From Melampsora larici-populina 98AG31 (lineage: Eukaryota > Basidiomycota > Pucciniomycetes > Pucciniales > Melampsoraceae), in contig NW_006768782.1 in assembly GCF_000204055.1 (NCBI RefSeq), forward strand, positions 838,467-902,466: a stretch of 64,000 nucleotides of DNA, in the 5' to 3' direction. The notes under the pieces were generated by a model. It was not told where the DNA came from. It was given only the letters and a program-made list of their open reading frames with translations, and did no database searches. This document shows, piece after piece, positions 1 to 12,400 of this stretch. The translations under genes were made by a program, and so were the position numbers. Numbering within the stretch: position 1 is the first letter of the stretch; each line of letters begins with the position of its first letter.

Positions 1-50
1 AAAAAAACCCTTGGACCGCGCTATTAGGCGATATTCAGTGTGAGATTTGT

Positions 51-205
51 CTATAGCGGAGCGGAAGAGCCGCCCCGCTCTGAATGGCCATAGCGACCAT
101 AAAATTATAGCGTAGTGATTGCGCTTTTATATTAGCGCTAAATCGCTCCGCTCGTAAAAACTGTGGTTATAGCGGAGCGGAGCGGGGCGGTGGTGGTGTT
201 GATCC
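51..205. repeat. Iterated AGCGGAGCGG motif
   Basis: The motif TATAGCGGAGCGGA occurs at about 53 and 170, with reversed copies (CCGCCCCGCTC, CGCTCCGCTC) between them. GC-rich TAGCGG repeats like this resemble sub-terminal or terminal repeats of DNA transposons, possibly hAT. No partner end lies in the window, so this is probably one end of an element that continues to the left. The assignment is weak. Confidence 0.3.
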
Positions 206-612
206 CAGACACAGACACCAGACGGCGATGATTATCCGTGACCGCATGGGCAATGCCAAACAAACATTTTGCGATAGCCGGGTGCTCGGAAACTTGAAAA
301 CCGAAATGCCACAATGCGAGAGCACGCATGAAGTCAACACGACATAGGTTGGAGATCATTTTCGCTACACGAGCCTACCAAACGCCGAATGGACAAAGAG
401 GCATGATCTCGAAGAACCAGCCACTCGTGGCCCCATTGTAAACCTTATAAAAGCATCTATTTAAATGAAAGACAATTCGGCACGGTATTAGCATCCTTTA
501 CCTCACGCATCATATTGTGACAGACTGTACATGAGCAGAAATCACCAAAGTCCACTCATCCTATCGACATCTTTCAAAAAAAATCTTTAGGCCGTACAAA
601 GGCAAAGTTAAT

Positions 613-961
613 ATGGGGCTAATACCAAATCAAGTGTCGGCTATGGAGGTGATTCATTCTCTGGATCACCACTTTTTACAAGAATACGGAGTTGTCAAAT
701 GGACAACCCTTTCGTGGTCCAAGCACCACATTGCGAAATCTGTGCTTGCGAAATTGGTCGCAGCATTTGTTAAAGGTCAGCCACCAAAATACCGGTCATA
801 GCCAAAACTTACCCCTGCGTCTTGTCCTTAGAATCAGAAGGTGAGGCTCTTCCAAGACACACAATTGGGACTATTGTTGGTTATGCACTTGGTCCTACGT
901 ACAACTACACCATTCTGATACCTTACCACGGCAACCCAGAACTCTTGTTGTCTGAGCACTG
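613..961 (+). other. Short unassigned coding remnant
   Basis: Two adjacent open stretches on the plus strand (613-801 and about 799-961) together look like decayed coding sequence. The second ends in a segment with GTIVGYALGPTYNYTILIP, vaguely like the region after the integrase core of Copia elements. There is no complete domain, no clear start and no confident family. It may be a retroelement scrap. Confidence 0.2.
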
Positions 962-1789
962 ATTTGTGAGTAACTCACACACACGCATCAGCGCGCCAAC
1001 ACAATGTAGCTAAATCATTATCACGCACAGATCCAAATCCCATGTAGTTCAATTTCGTAGCAGTTATGTAATGTTGATTAACCAGCCGCAGTACGAATTA
1101 GTGATCATAACATTATGTTTCATAAGTTGTCAGTTAAAATCAACAACACAAGAGTTTGAAAGAACACCTACCCTCCTAACCTGGTAGACATGCAAATCAC
1201 ATTTTGTTATAGCTTTCCAAAAGTAATCTTTGAGTCTGTTGCGTCCTGACCAACAAGGTGTCGAAGAATGTAATCACGAACTCTTCACGTCAAGCCTGTG
1301 CTTTGTTAGAACTGCCATCGCGAATGCGCATGATCTTGACTATTTTCCCTTTAGAAGGACTTGTATCACCTCAGGCCCAAACGTTAAAATCACGCTATAC
1401 AGTTAGAAGAGCGCGAAGTTAGTTACTCATAGAAAGGCAGCTCTGAATTCACCCACGCGGTGTGAATCAGCTCATGATTGATCCAGATCACTATTCTTGC
1501 ACGTTTTTATTTTTGGAGCGTGCACACATTAGTCCAGCGTTGCACAGACGCCAAGCAATTCACACACAAGGGTGCAAAATAAGACTAAACGCAGTTGGAG
1601 AAGATGTATGATGTTATAAATTTGAACATTATCGCCATGCAGAACCCTGTTATAAAATTGGAACAATCATTCTAAGACAAACAGTAGTGGAGTGAAACTG
1701 ACATATAAAAAACTTCACATTAAATAATTGAACCCCAAGAGCAAAACGTCACAATAATTTGATCATCGCGCATCACGAAACAACATTGT
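962..1789. other. No gene seen
   Basis: About 0.8 kb of mixed-composition sequence. I see no reading frame with family features, no inverted ends and no tandem repeat. Confidence 0.5.
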
Positions 1790-3133
1790 TCATGGCCTCC
1801 AATTTCTGTTTTCCATCGCCAGGACGTCCTCAACGTCCCTTACTTTGCAATCACAGTTTGATACATGGTTCCATTGATCCTTGGTCCCCAACTTTACCGC
1901 CGCGCGCGCCATTGAGTGAGTAATCTGAGAGGAGCAGCCCAGGCGAGTGTACCAGACATCCTGACCGCACGGTCCTTTTCCACTCTGCTCTTTAGAAGGC
2001 AGGGTGTGGTGGAAAGTTGATTTACCGCTCCAAGCAATCTGGACCGCCGATTTGCCTCCAAAATTAATTGCAACTCGGTATTCTGGAAAAATAAACCAAC
2101 CACCAATAATAACAAAACCTTCACTCTCAGTAATTATCTTACCGCTAATACTATCCACCGGATACCACAAACAATATACTTTTCCTTTATCGTTATCCGT
2201 GTGTGGTTTATTATAAAAATTTCCCAAGGTGAAAGCAAAGTTCGCAGCAAAGTCGTGAGGTCCCAATGGCTGAAATTTCGAAATTGAAGTCATAGAGGGC
2301 GCTCTAAGGTCATTTAGCTGCTGCCGCGCGATCAGGAATCCAACATCGCAGAAGTCAGAGAAGCGAGAGCCAATTCGCGCACCAAAACCAGGCAGTCTGT
2401 CGAGAAACTTTTGATAGAGAGAAGAAGATGATCCCTTGGGAGGCAGATAAGGAGAGGTAAGGACGCTAGAAGAATACCCCACCGTCTGACCGAAGCAGTG
2501 CATACGTCCATGAATTAAAGCTCCATTCGTAGTGACACCACTCTTAACTTCCACAGTAGACACCATTCCATCATCTTCAGCATCCGAAGGTGGAAGCGAA
2601 GTTAGGGGTGAAGATTCGGGAGAAGAAGCTGGAAGTGGAGTTAATGGTGATGACTCCCTTGATTGGTAAGGGCTGAGCGGCGCAATCGGATTGCCACACT
2701 TGGTCAAAAAGTCGGAAGGCTGGTATAATGTAGACAGCGCTCGAATGCGCTCAAGCGAAAACTGTGCATTCGGGGTAGGCAAGCGTTTGAAAAGTTTCAT
2801 CGACATCATTATTGTATCTACGTCATTTTGATGATCCTGACGGGCTCTAGGGTCCATAGCTTCTAGGTCCTCGAAGGCGAAGGTAAACACGAGCTTATTG
2901 GAATGCCGATCAACATATTGACCCCGCCCATGAGTAATGATCGTGTATGTATTAAAGATTATATCCATAGTTCGTTGATGGTTTTCGAACGGTAGAATTG
3001 GGTCGTCATAACGGGTGACTTGCTTATTGTATGTGCTCAACAACCGATTAGAAGAATTTTGTGACTGGTCAGTTTGTCGAGCGTCATTAAATTTCCGCGC
3101 CCTTGCCGCATGTCGTCTAAAATCGAGAGACAT
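1790..3133 (-). CDS. Tet-like 2OG-Fe(II) oxygenase domain protein
   Basis: A 447-residue uninterrupted frame. The C-terminal half carries the double-stranded beta-helix signature of the Tet-like 2OG-Fe(II) oxygenases that are expanded in rust fungi. These are the iron-binding HxD (HTD in FYNKPHTDND, residues about 309-317), a distal His in the STFHHTLPS segment, and the 2-oxoglutarate-binding Arg in YTRLGCSSQIT. Residues about 155-190 form a Ser/Pro-rich linker, and the N-terminus is basic. Known TET/JBP relatives oxidise 5-methylpyrimidines in DNA or RNA; activity on nucleic acid is inferred here. The ATG at 3133 is the first in frame. An exon further upstream was considered, but its phase gives a stop. 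It lies next to a Copia fragment and has no transposase beside it, so it is either a solo descendant of a transposon-borne gene or a domesticated copy. Confidence 0.8.
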   Translation of the reverse strand: MSLDFRRHAARARKFNDARQTDQSQNSSNRLLSTYNKQVTRYDDPILPFENHQRTMDIIFNTYTIITHGRGQYVDRHSNKLVFTFAFEDLEAMDPRARQDHQNDVDTIMMSMKLFKRLPTPNAQFSLERIRALSTLYQPSDFLTKCGNPIAPLSPYQSRESSPLTPLPASSPESSPLTSLPPSDAEDDGMVSTVEVKSGVTTNGALIHGRMHCFGQTVGYSSSVLTSPYLPPKGSSSSLYQKFLDRLPGFGARIGSRFSDFCDVGFLIARQQLNDLRAPSMTSISKFQPLGPHDFAANFAFTLGNFYNKPHTDNDKGKVYCLWYPVDSISGKIITESEGFVIIGGWFIFPEYRVAINFGGKSAVQIAWSGKSTFHHTLPSKEQSGKGPCGQDVWYTRLGCSSQITHSMARAAVKLGTKDQWNHVSNCDCKVRDVEDVLAMENRNWRP

Positions 3134-3452
3134 CTTTTAGATTTATGGTCCACCAGGAGAAAGAGAAATCGTGCTTACGTGGTTTCCTTACCACTTGCCT
3201 TCCGAACTATGGGTTTAGCAGCAGGCACACCTTCTACTCCTTGTTCACGATAAAAATCCATTGCTTGCTGCCTGTACATTATCCCAAAATTTAAAAATTA
3301 TTATCCACCTTTCAACGTTGCCAAGATGGCCAGCAAGGAATACACACTTGACACCCCCCTTTCCGGAAATGTTACCCACTCCAAGTATTGCGTGCTCACA
3401 GGCCGAATGGAGCCAAAACTTAGGACGAGGGAACCCATCTGGCGCAAGGTAT

Positions 3453-5168
3453 TCATGTGGTACGTGTGAGTAGGACTTCGGAACTGTGAATGGAGGCGGA
3501 AGCTGAATCGTAAGATATCAGAGAAGGTCCTATAGTCGAGGATTTAGTTGATTTCGCAACTGCACAATCTTCGCATGGAATAGTCTTGGTTAGTTTTTCA
3601 GGCAAACCCACACAGGGTTGATCACGGATTAATTTCAGGAGGGTCCTGTCATTAGGATGACCCATTCGGCGATGCCAAAGCATGGAATCGCCAAGTACTG
3701 CAGCTGTTGTCACGGAGTGAATGATTGCTTTCAAAATCCATTTCCTACCTTGACGTTTTGCTGTTGTTACCCTTGAGTTGTTTCTCCAGAGTTCAATACC
3801 ATCTGTTGAATTTCGAAAAGTGATGCCTTCCTCTTCAAGCTGAATTCCTGAGAGGAGATTGTGACGCAGGTTCTCACAAAAATATACATTTTTAACGATC
3901 AAAAACTCTTCCGAGTTTGTTACATTGCAAATACGAACAGATCCTACAGCTGAGATAAAAGATGAAGAAGAATCGTTGGCCATCTTAACTGGTAAAGGAT
4001 CAATGTCGCGTATAGAAATGAAATGAGATCGATTGTTGAAAACGTGGTGTGTCGCACCGGTATCGAAAATGACAGTAGAAGGATCGTGGTCAGTGTCTAA
4101 TTGCGATATTAGAATATGCCTGATTTCCACGCACCCAGTGATGTCGATGTCGGCGAATTGGGGTTCTACCATTCTTGCATCTGACGTCAAAGTAGCTGAT
4201 GATGACTGCTTCTTGTTCTTCTCATCTCTGATGAGAATCCTACACTCCTTCTGTTCGTGACCTTTCTTCTTACAATAAGAACATTTTGATTGAGATCTAA
4301 CAAATTTCTTTCCAACATTGACTGATAAACCTTCAGTAACACCTACGTTTCCTCTTTGATGCTCCACATCCGCTGCCCCTATGGCCCAGGTCATGTTCGA
4401 AGAACTGATAGTTGCCAAGGGGTTGGAACGCAAAGTCGATTCGAAAGTGTGCGTAACATTTGGGAAACCGCTAGGTAAGCTGATAGCAAGGATCGCCGCA
4501 AAAGAATCATCTGATATCCACATTCCTGACCGCTCCAGTTTTTGTCTGATAGCCGAAACCTTCGCAATATGAGAATCGATTGTCGTGGATGATGGATTGT
4601 AGGTCGTGGTGTGTAGTTCTTGGTACAAAGAAATCCTACTAGCGTAGGTCTGTCCAGAGAATTGAGCCTTGAGGTAAGCATAACGTTCAGATGGTATAAG
4701 GGAAACTTGATCCAAACGAAGACTAAGATGCTTGTCTATAGTCCAATGCATCAAACCCACAACACCTTCTGCATAATCATCACTCCAATTCGGTAAGTGA
4801 GGCAAAGCTCCCGGTTCGATGTAAGGACCACATCCCGGAAAAGATTTCAATAAGCGTCGAAATTCCGCATCCCATATGTCGAAATTGTGACCGTCTGGTG
4901 CTAAACTGGTAAGTCGATCAAGCTTGATTGGGCAGTACTTCCATAGAGCAGCAAATGACTTGTTGTTGCCATCGCTATCGACAGTCGTAAGCGTTTGAAA
5001 GATGTTCTGAATGTTCTGTTGAACATTCTGTTGTTGTCCAACGTTTTGTTGATGTTGTTGGAGAGTTTGGTTAAGAATCGGAGGTTTATTCGTTCCGTGG
5101 GGAGTGTGTTGATTGGTGGTCACTTGACTTTGTCCTTGTCCTTCAGCCGTGGATTGAATGCCTTCCAT
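3453..5168 (-). pseudogene. Ty1/Copia gag-protease fragment, truncated
   Basis: This 571-residue frame has the Copia order. It starts with a Gln-rich N-terminus (residues about 10-60) and a UBN2-type gag region (about 75-290). A CCHC zinc knuckle follows (CSYCKKKGHEQKEC, about 300), then the aspartic protease motif FDTGATHHV (about 365). Last is the gag pre-integrase HHCC finger (LWHRRMGHP ... CEDC, about 500-540). The frame then diverges and ends. No integrase core, reverse transcriptase, RNase H or 3' LTR follows, because the Tet-like gene begins just beyond. Upstream, at 5218-5234, is a perfect GGGCGGC/GCCGCCC hairpin. I could not define an LTR. This is a dead 5' fragment of a retrotransposon. 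Confidence 0.85.
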
Positions 5169-5389
5169 GGTTTGGGTGGATAAGGATTGGTCTTGGTTTT
5201 TATCTGAACGAGGTATTGGGCGGCTACGCCGCCCAGCGGTCGTGCCTTATTGACACGCCAGCACCCAACAAAAGCGCGACCGCACTCGCATTGTGAACAG
5301 CTACGTTGTTAACGCTTCTCACACAATTCGCTACTAATTACAAGTATTGACATTCCTTACAATCCCCCATTTCCTACTATCCTGAAACA

Positions 5390-8315
5390 TCGGTCAACCT
5401 CACTCATATCCGTACCCTGCTGCGGCGACTTCGCCAGCCTCGATGCGCCTCGAGGCCCCTTTGTCTACGACTTCTTCGAGGACGTTCTCTCTTGCTCACT
5501 AGTCGCACTTCCGCAACCTGAGCAAATTCGTCATCAGCATCTTTCTCGTTCCTACACAACTGATCTTCGGACTCACCTTCACTTCCCAGCGATTCCGAGC
5601 GACATCGAAGCCAAATACATTCCCGCGCAATTGGAGGATATTGTTCACGTCCAAAGTGTCCATGCTCAGCGTGCAGGTAACGGCCGCATCTAAGACGTAA
5701 GTAACATAAAACTCGACGACCCTCCTCTCCTATCGCAGACGTGAGCATAACTTCGTCAATCAAGGCAACTCGAAAAACTAACCACGCGGTTGCAACTCCG
5801 ATGCCGAACGACGCACACCTCTTCCCTCCCAATCCCACCAACCACCGGTCGTCCAAACCATTCAACGACTTGGCCGACACCCTCTGTGAGGACCTTGTTT
5901 GTCAAGCTTACAGGGTTTGCACTTTCGGGGTCGAGAACGATTGTACCGCGAGCCATTTCAAACAGAATTGGTGTCCCACCACCTGAGGCACCTGCCACCT
6001 GCCCATCGATTCTGTAACAATTCCCAGAACACAACCTGCTCTCTCCTCTCAACCCTGCAACAAACAGACTGACTGCTCTGAATTCCGTCTGCCTGAAAAA
6101 CACATTAGTCTCATGGATTCGGAACCTGCCGTTCCCATCGTTGTCTGTCACAACCTAAACACATCATTAGCGCCGTTCCGAAATCGGGGACCTCGCTGAC
6201 TCACTTGATTACCCAGATAGAAGACGGAGCTGAACCTCAATGGCAAATTTAACGCCGGCGCTCCAAGCATAATGTTCGGATCGTGAAGATGATAGAAATG
6301 AGACGATGCTCAATTGGGTAAATCGAAGAAAAGTGTAGACAGAGATAGTCAGACGGCCATCAGAACTCACCCAGGTCCTTTTAACCCACTCTATTCTCTC
6401 AAACCCCAAGTAGAAGTCTCACTTCGTCCCTTCACGTTGGAACCGCCGAGCTCCACCATCTCGATTTTGACCAAGCCACGATCGTTGTGAACTCGACCGC
6501 CTCGCCACTCTCGCTTTGGATCACTCACGCAACGAGTCGGCGACCACAACCCTAGACTCGCCCTTCAGGATTAGTCCTGCGTCTCCAGGCATACACTTAT
6601 GTCCAGGCTGTATCTCCCCTTCCATCGTACTCGGACCATCACAGTTCTAACCAACCACTTCACTCATGACCGACACGATACGCTGGCCAGCCTAGTCGCT
6701 CGAATGATACCGGACCAGTTCTTCAGCTCCACGTACCTGTACCTGAGCACAACAACTTATGATTCATGGAGTCCTTAATCTCCCAGGATCGCGTCGGTAA
6801 CCCCCTTCTTCAACCTCGCCAAGTCACCTCAACCACGCTCTATTATCGTTATGATCTCCAACACCCCCATCGTAAGTCTATTCGCATGAAACTGACATTC
6901 AACATGACACTGACACTTCTATTACTTTCTCAGCGTTCTCATGTCCCAGCACAGCGAATCACGTCTGAACTTCTCGAACAGGGTACACCTCCCTGCACAC
7001 GCCCATTCTTCGTCATCCTCGAGTTTCAGCGACGCGGCATGCCTCACGCGATCGTCGTGTACAATCCTACCACTCAAGTCACCTCTGTCCAAGATTTGCC
7101 AGCACTAGCAACCCCGTTTGTCTCGAGGTCCTAACGTCTTGCACTTGATCAGCTCCCGCCGAGGCGCTGGTCAGACACTGCGACCCCTGGCTCGCGCCAG
7201 TCACTCTAATTTTACGGGCTGTCTAGGTTGCAACTTGTCTGTGAACTGTCGCTCCACGCCCACGCCAGAGCCACTATCGGCTGCGTGCCTAGATATGTTC
7301 AATCATCATGCACTTAACGCTCTTCCACTATCATGCAATGCCCATAGCTTACTATTATGACCAATACCTGTTTCTCCTACATCGCCAGTCCATTGTCGTG
7401 ACTCCCCGCTCCCCTCATAGCTTCTGTTCTTCCCTACTAAGCTCTGCCCCTAGTCTGCTGAGCGACATTCCACTTCGCTCCCCATGCGATGGCTCAACCC
7501 CACGCCCTGCTCCACGTTACACTTGATGTCACCGTCTACATCGAAGAGATGGTAAGTCAGCTTCTGACACACGACCTGGCATTGGTGACTCTCACCAGTC
7601 GACAATTTCCCGCTTCTGACCTACGCCTTGGCATTTCCATCTCCGTCCAGGTCGATGATCCTGTTGAGTCATACTTCTATGCTAGGCGTCGCTTCTGGGG
7701 TGCCATACTACTGCCTTCGCCCGCTACCGACGCCTCCAGCATTAACGTGGTTGTGGCCGAACCCTATGGGCGTCCAATACTCAATCCCTATTCATTCTAC
7801 GCCCTTCGTGGGCCACTTACCATTCCACCATACTCGTTTCCTCCGACTTTAACTGTCAACATTGATCAACTTCTTGAACTAAATCCTGCAGTTGATCATT
7901 GTTCTGATCCACACGACGTCGCCAGCGCTTCGGGCACTGGACGCGTTGTGTCTCGTGAATTCAGCCAACCTAGAGGCTATTGGTTAATCATGGTACAACA
8001 CCGCGGTTATGACCACACCGTGAGCCAATATCCCTTTGCCAAGTATCACAGTGTTTGACGCCCACTCCTCCAGGACCGAGTTCATCGCGACTTCCAGTTT
8101 GAATACTTCGCCAGTGCCCCAATGATCCAGCACGTTGGGCTGGAGCTCTTCACGCCGGGACACATCTTAACATTGTTGTCAGCCATCTCTTCCTACTCCC
8201 CGGTCAATGCTCGTTTCTCTATGAGAGTAAGTTCTCCTACCACAACCCACGAACCATAACTAAGTACTGACCCCCCCTCTAGCTTTTGCATGCTTCTGCT
8301 GCGATCCTTCAATAG
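5390..8315 (+). pseudogene. Unidentified multi-exon gene, probably broken
   Basis: Several plus-strand stretches have coding-like, C-ending codon use and plausible splice sites. About 5418-5690 contains the segment DAPRGPFVYDFFEDVLSCS. About 6430-6568 contains ELHHLDFDQATIVVNSTASP. About 6949-7134 follows a TTTCTCAG acceptor, and 7489-8228 ends at a GTAAGT donor that joins in phase to 8283-8315. In the 7489 frame a TGA at 8056-8058 is followed by good coding sequence in the same frame (RPLLQDRVHRDFQFEYF), which looks like a CGA-to-TGA change. I recognise no domain. It could be a captured host gene or an accessory gene of the neighbouring Helitron. Exon boundaries in the first half are uncertain. 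Confidence 0.4.
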
Positions 8316-9400
8316 CCTGCAGCGCGCTCCATTTCTCAACACGCGTCTTCACGACACGACACACCTCCGCAACTCCTCACTCTGTTTCCTCTCGTCGCGC
8401 CAGTATATACGCCTCCCATGGATACTATTACCGTTCTCGGCATAATATTTCTCTGCTTCTCAATGTCTCCATTCACTATATTACAGCTGATATATAGTGT
8501 CCACACGGTCCATCATATATTCTCAAATTCTATACACACGTAGACACTTCTTATATTTCTCTTTGTTTCCGCTAAACATGATTTGAAGTACGGGAATTCG
8601 CAGCACTTCCTGCTACAGAGCCAATCGTGCTATGTCGTTGATGAGAGAAGTACTAGCTTTGTATGAGATCAATTCGCTATGTTGAGCTTCTTCGTGCTAC
8701 AAACATCTGGGAAACTCCGTTGACGAAAGCAGTACCAGTGTTATATGAGTTGAATTAGCTATGATGAGCTTCTCGGGGGTACACATATTCCTACTCAGGT
8801 TCCTCGGTGGCCTCAGTACCCCCTGCTTGGGAATTGCTCGCCAGACCACATCTTGCCAAGCTCCGGCGCAGCCTAACGCTTGCCTCTTAATTGCCAATCC
8901 CGCTCAGTTTGGGATTGTTATGCGGACAGACCAAACATCACTCTATGGCGAGAACTACAACTAAGGAGCATTTCGCTTATGTAACTCCCGTTCTGCACAT
9001 AGAGATCGGAAGTCGTTTCCGCTCCTTGCATTTCTTGAAGTGCTTAGCTTGCAACTGAGTAAGCTGCCGCTACAACATCGTCACGCTCGGCGCAATGTAC
9101 CTTGACACTCCCTGATGGAATTGGAGCGCCCTAAGGACTATCGGATTAACAATTCTCTGTTGTACATACTTCAATCGACGCACATACATTGCAAATCCAG
9201 GATCAGAGTCATGATCATTAAACTACAAGTCAGTCTACCTACAATTCATCACATATAATGTACACTCATTGCCAGGAACAAATTGATTTCCAAGAATTCC
9301 TCATATAGGGGATACAAAGTTGAATCTGGCCACACGACCGGATTTTTGGCCAGATCTCATTTGGCCACGGTATCAACTCCTTACATACAACGTTTGTTGT
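8316..9400. other. No gene seen; flank of the Helitron
   Basis: About 1.1 kb between the unidentified plus-strand gene and the helicase. Two short similar segments recur (caattcgctatgttgagctt near 8670 and gaattagctatgatgagctt near 8752). The Helitron 3' end (CTRRT after a hairpin, reading minus strand) should lie here or further left, but I could not pin it down. Confidence 0.4.
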
Positions 9401-9411
9401 TCGCGCTTCTT

Positions 9412-12400
9412 TACAGCCAAATGAAATCTGAACCAACGTGCCCTCGGCCGATGTTCAACGGGACAAACCGACATACAATTGGCCGTGGGCGAAAACCGGC
9501 TCTGGGAGTACGACACACACAGTTCCTAGAGTCTGTCCTTGAGACTTGTTGATCGTCATGGCAAAGGCGATGGCGATTGGAAACTGGAATCGAAAGAAGG
9601 GAATAGGTGCGCTGTCGTTTCCGGGGTGGTGAAGTACAATCCATGGAAGCGATATACTACGTCCACTTTTAGGCCCATTTACTATCAAGCACTGGAGCGC
9701 ATTGGTTCCCGTCGCGGTGACCAGAAGCCGTGTTCCGTTACAGAGCCCGGTAGCCAAATTCAAGTTCCGGAGCAAGACGACCACACAACCGACTTTCAGA
9801 GTGATTCGATGGGCTGGGAAACCAGCAACGTCAAAAGTATTCAAGACATCGGCAGTCACGTTTTCACTACTTTCCTCGTCAATGCGATCTATCGACTCGT
9901 ACGTAGATTCAACCCCTGCGACTAATTTCATCAAGGTATTGTTTAATTTGTCGACAGTCTTGTTAAGTGGAGTTATAATGGCCCGGGAGCCAAAATAAAC
10001 AGCAAGTCGCTCCCATGACGATTGGCGCACCATGCCGTTTACGCCTCGGTAAAAATCTGCTAACCTTGGAGACCGAAGCGTATTCCCAGGGCGAGAAGTC
10101 ACTACCTCGACATGCTTCAGGTCCACCATTCCTGACGTTTGAGCCTGTAGGTGCCCAGAGCCCAGTCTAAGCAGCCACTTACCAAATTCTGAGTTGGAAC
10201 TTTGCTCGCCGGCTGTCCCGGATGTCGATAGGCGCATATTGATCCTCAGCTTGAACTCTTCAACTGACTCCCATAATTCCGAGTGTTTGAAGCAAGCCCT
10301 CACCGAGTCCATAACCGTTCCATGTGGCACAACTGGTAAGATTTGTCTAAAATCCCCGGAAAATAAGACCGTCATCCCCCCAAATGGCGAGTCATTGGAA
10401 CGGAGATCTCTGAGTGAGCGATCAACGCACTCGATCGCGTGCTTGTGCATCATGGATATCTCATCCCAAACCATGAATCGCGCGGTTCTCAAAAGTCTGC
10501 CTAGTCCCGTGCCTGGTCCAATTGAACACGTAGAGTCCGCGTCCACCTTCAACGGTATCTTGAGTGTAGAGTGCGCAGTCGCGCCTTCAAGCAGTAAGAG
10601 AGCAGCAATCCCAGACGAAGCCACCGAGACGAACGAAATTTGATGAGCATTGCAATAGTGGAGGCACGTGTTAAGCAAGAAAGTTTTCCCGCAGCCTCCA
10701 GGGCCATCGACAAACATCATGCCACCCTCTTGTCGCGCTACATTCTCGGTGACTGCCTGGTAGAATTTGTTTTGATCCGAATTGAGCAAAGGGACTGAGG
10801 ACTGTAAATATTGAAGGCTCGTTTCTGCAGAGACTCCTTCGTCCGGTGCCTCTTCTTCCAAGTTCCCAAACGGAAGCAACACGTCCCACTTCACGGGATC
10901 AAGGCCAACCGACTCTAAACTGTGACCCATGTCGACGAGACAGTTCCCAAGTTGCAATCGCCCAAAATGTTCAACTTGTTCTTCGCTTGCTTCGACTTGA
11001 GGATGCGTCAGTGCGAGACGGTACCGGCAGTCGTCAGAGAGGTCTTCAGCATGCGAGCTCCAAAGTCGCTCAGGGTTCGATGGCGGGCTGTGCACCAATA
11101 TAATTGCAAACATTGCTCGCAGCTGTCCACCAGATTTCCACACAGCCGCCTCGGTGAGGCACGCATCGTAGTGATTGTCGCTGAGAAGTAGACCTCGCGC
11201 TTCAGCGGCAGCACGATATGAACGATACACGACACCACCCACAGTCCGGAGTGACTCAAATGACGTAACCCCCGGTGTAGACGTGAGTAGCAAACGTAAA
11301 TAGTATCTATCTCCATGTCCTGGCTTCGCAAAGTAGAGCCTCGCGACCGCTTGAGAGTCCTTGTGCCTTCGAGCCCACTCCTTGTCCGACTTGTTCCACC
11401 AGAATAGTCGAGTCATGTCGGTGTAGAGTAATGATCGAATTGATAGTGAAGATCTTAGAATTGGCAAGTTTTCTGCGCACAGTCGCATGTACTCCGTGAG
11501 AGTTGTTCGCGTAGCACTGCCAGAATTGAGAGCAGCTCGAAGCCCATCCGCGTTTTGGAAGTACACCATTTGATTGTTTTCTTCATGCAGGGTCAGCCTT
11601 CGTAATCGCAGGGTGCCTCCCCGAGAGTGCAAACTTGAATAGCCGCCACGCAGCTGGAGTTGGGAGTCAGTAGTGGTCACCATCAGCGTAAATTGGAAAA
11701 TAAGCTCACCCTCAGCTGCTCCTAGGAATCGTGCGTCAACGTAGTCGGCGGGCTCGCTTTCGGTCTCGAGACTCAGATCTTGTCGATCATGCCCTTTGGC
11801 TATGTACTTGTAGAGGTATTTCACAGCCTTCATGCTGACTGCGATCTCGACATTAACGTGGCATTCGTACTTCATGAGTAGGAAGGGATTGTAGGGAACA
11901 ATGTCTCGATTTGTGTAAGTGTTCCCGTTTTTCACGAAAGACCTTCCGTCGTCAGGCCTGCGATACTTAGGGTAAGAGTCCTCCGTCATCGCTGTTTCGT
12001 CTTGGAATGCCCTTGGATACCCATACTTACACGCAGTTCCGTTCCAACAAGTCTTCCCTTGCCCACAAGGGCCGTGAACCATGTATTGAGTGACAAGCTC
12101 GTACAGAAGCGGCTCTTCTTCAGGGTCGGGGATCGTTGCTCGTACAATCAGATCTACGTCTTGAGCTGTCTTCGGCGTAGTTTCGCGATCCAGAATGAGA
12201 ATGTTGTGAGTGTGGGGCGATCCCCTTTTTTGAAATTCGACCGTGTGTACGTCTGAAACGCATACTCCTAGGCGCATCCGCTTCATGACATCGTAATGAA
12301 GTTCTTTGAGCTTCATGTGATATACCCTGGCCAACAAGTCCGGACGGTCCTCTGGAAGCTGACCTGGTAACAACTCACGAATAATTTCAGGCCACTTGGT

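Noticed and set aside
3134..3290. Extra upstream exon for the Tet-like gene
   Set aside because: A GTAAGC donor and CTAAAAG acceptor exist, but the only phase that fits the downstream frame has a stop before the donor.
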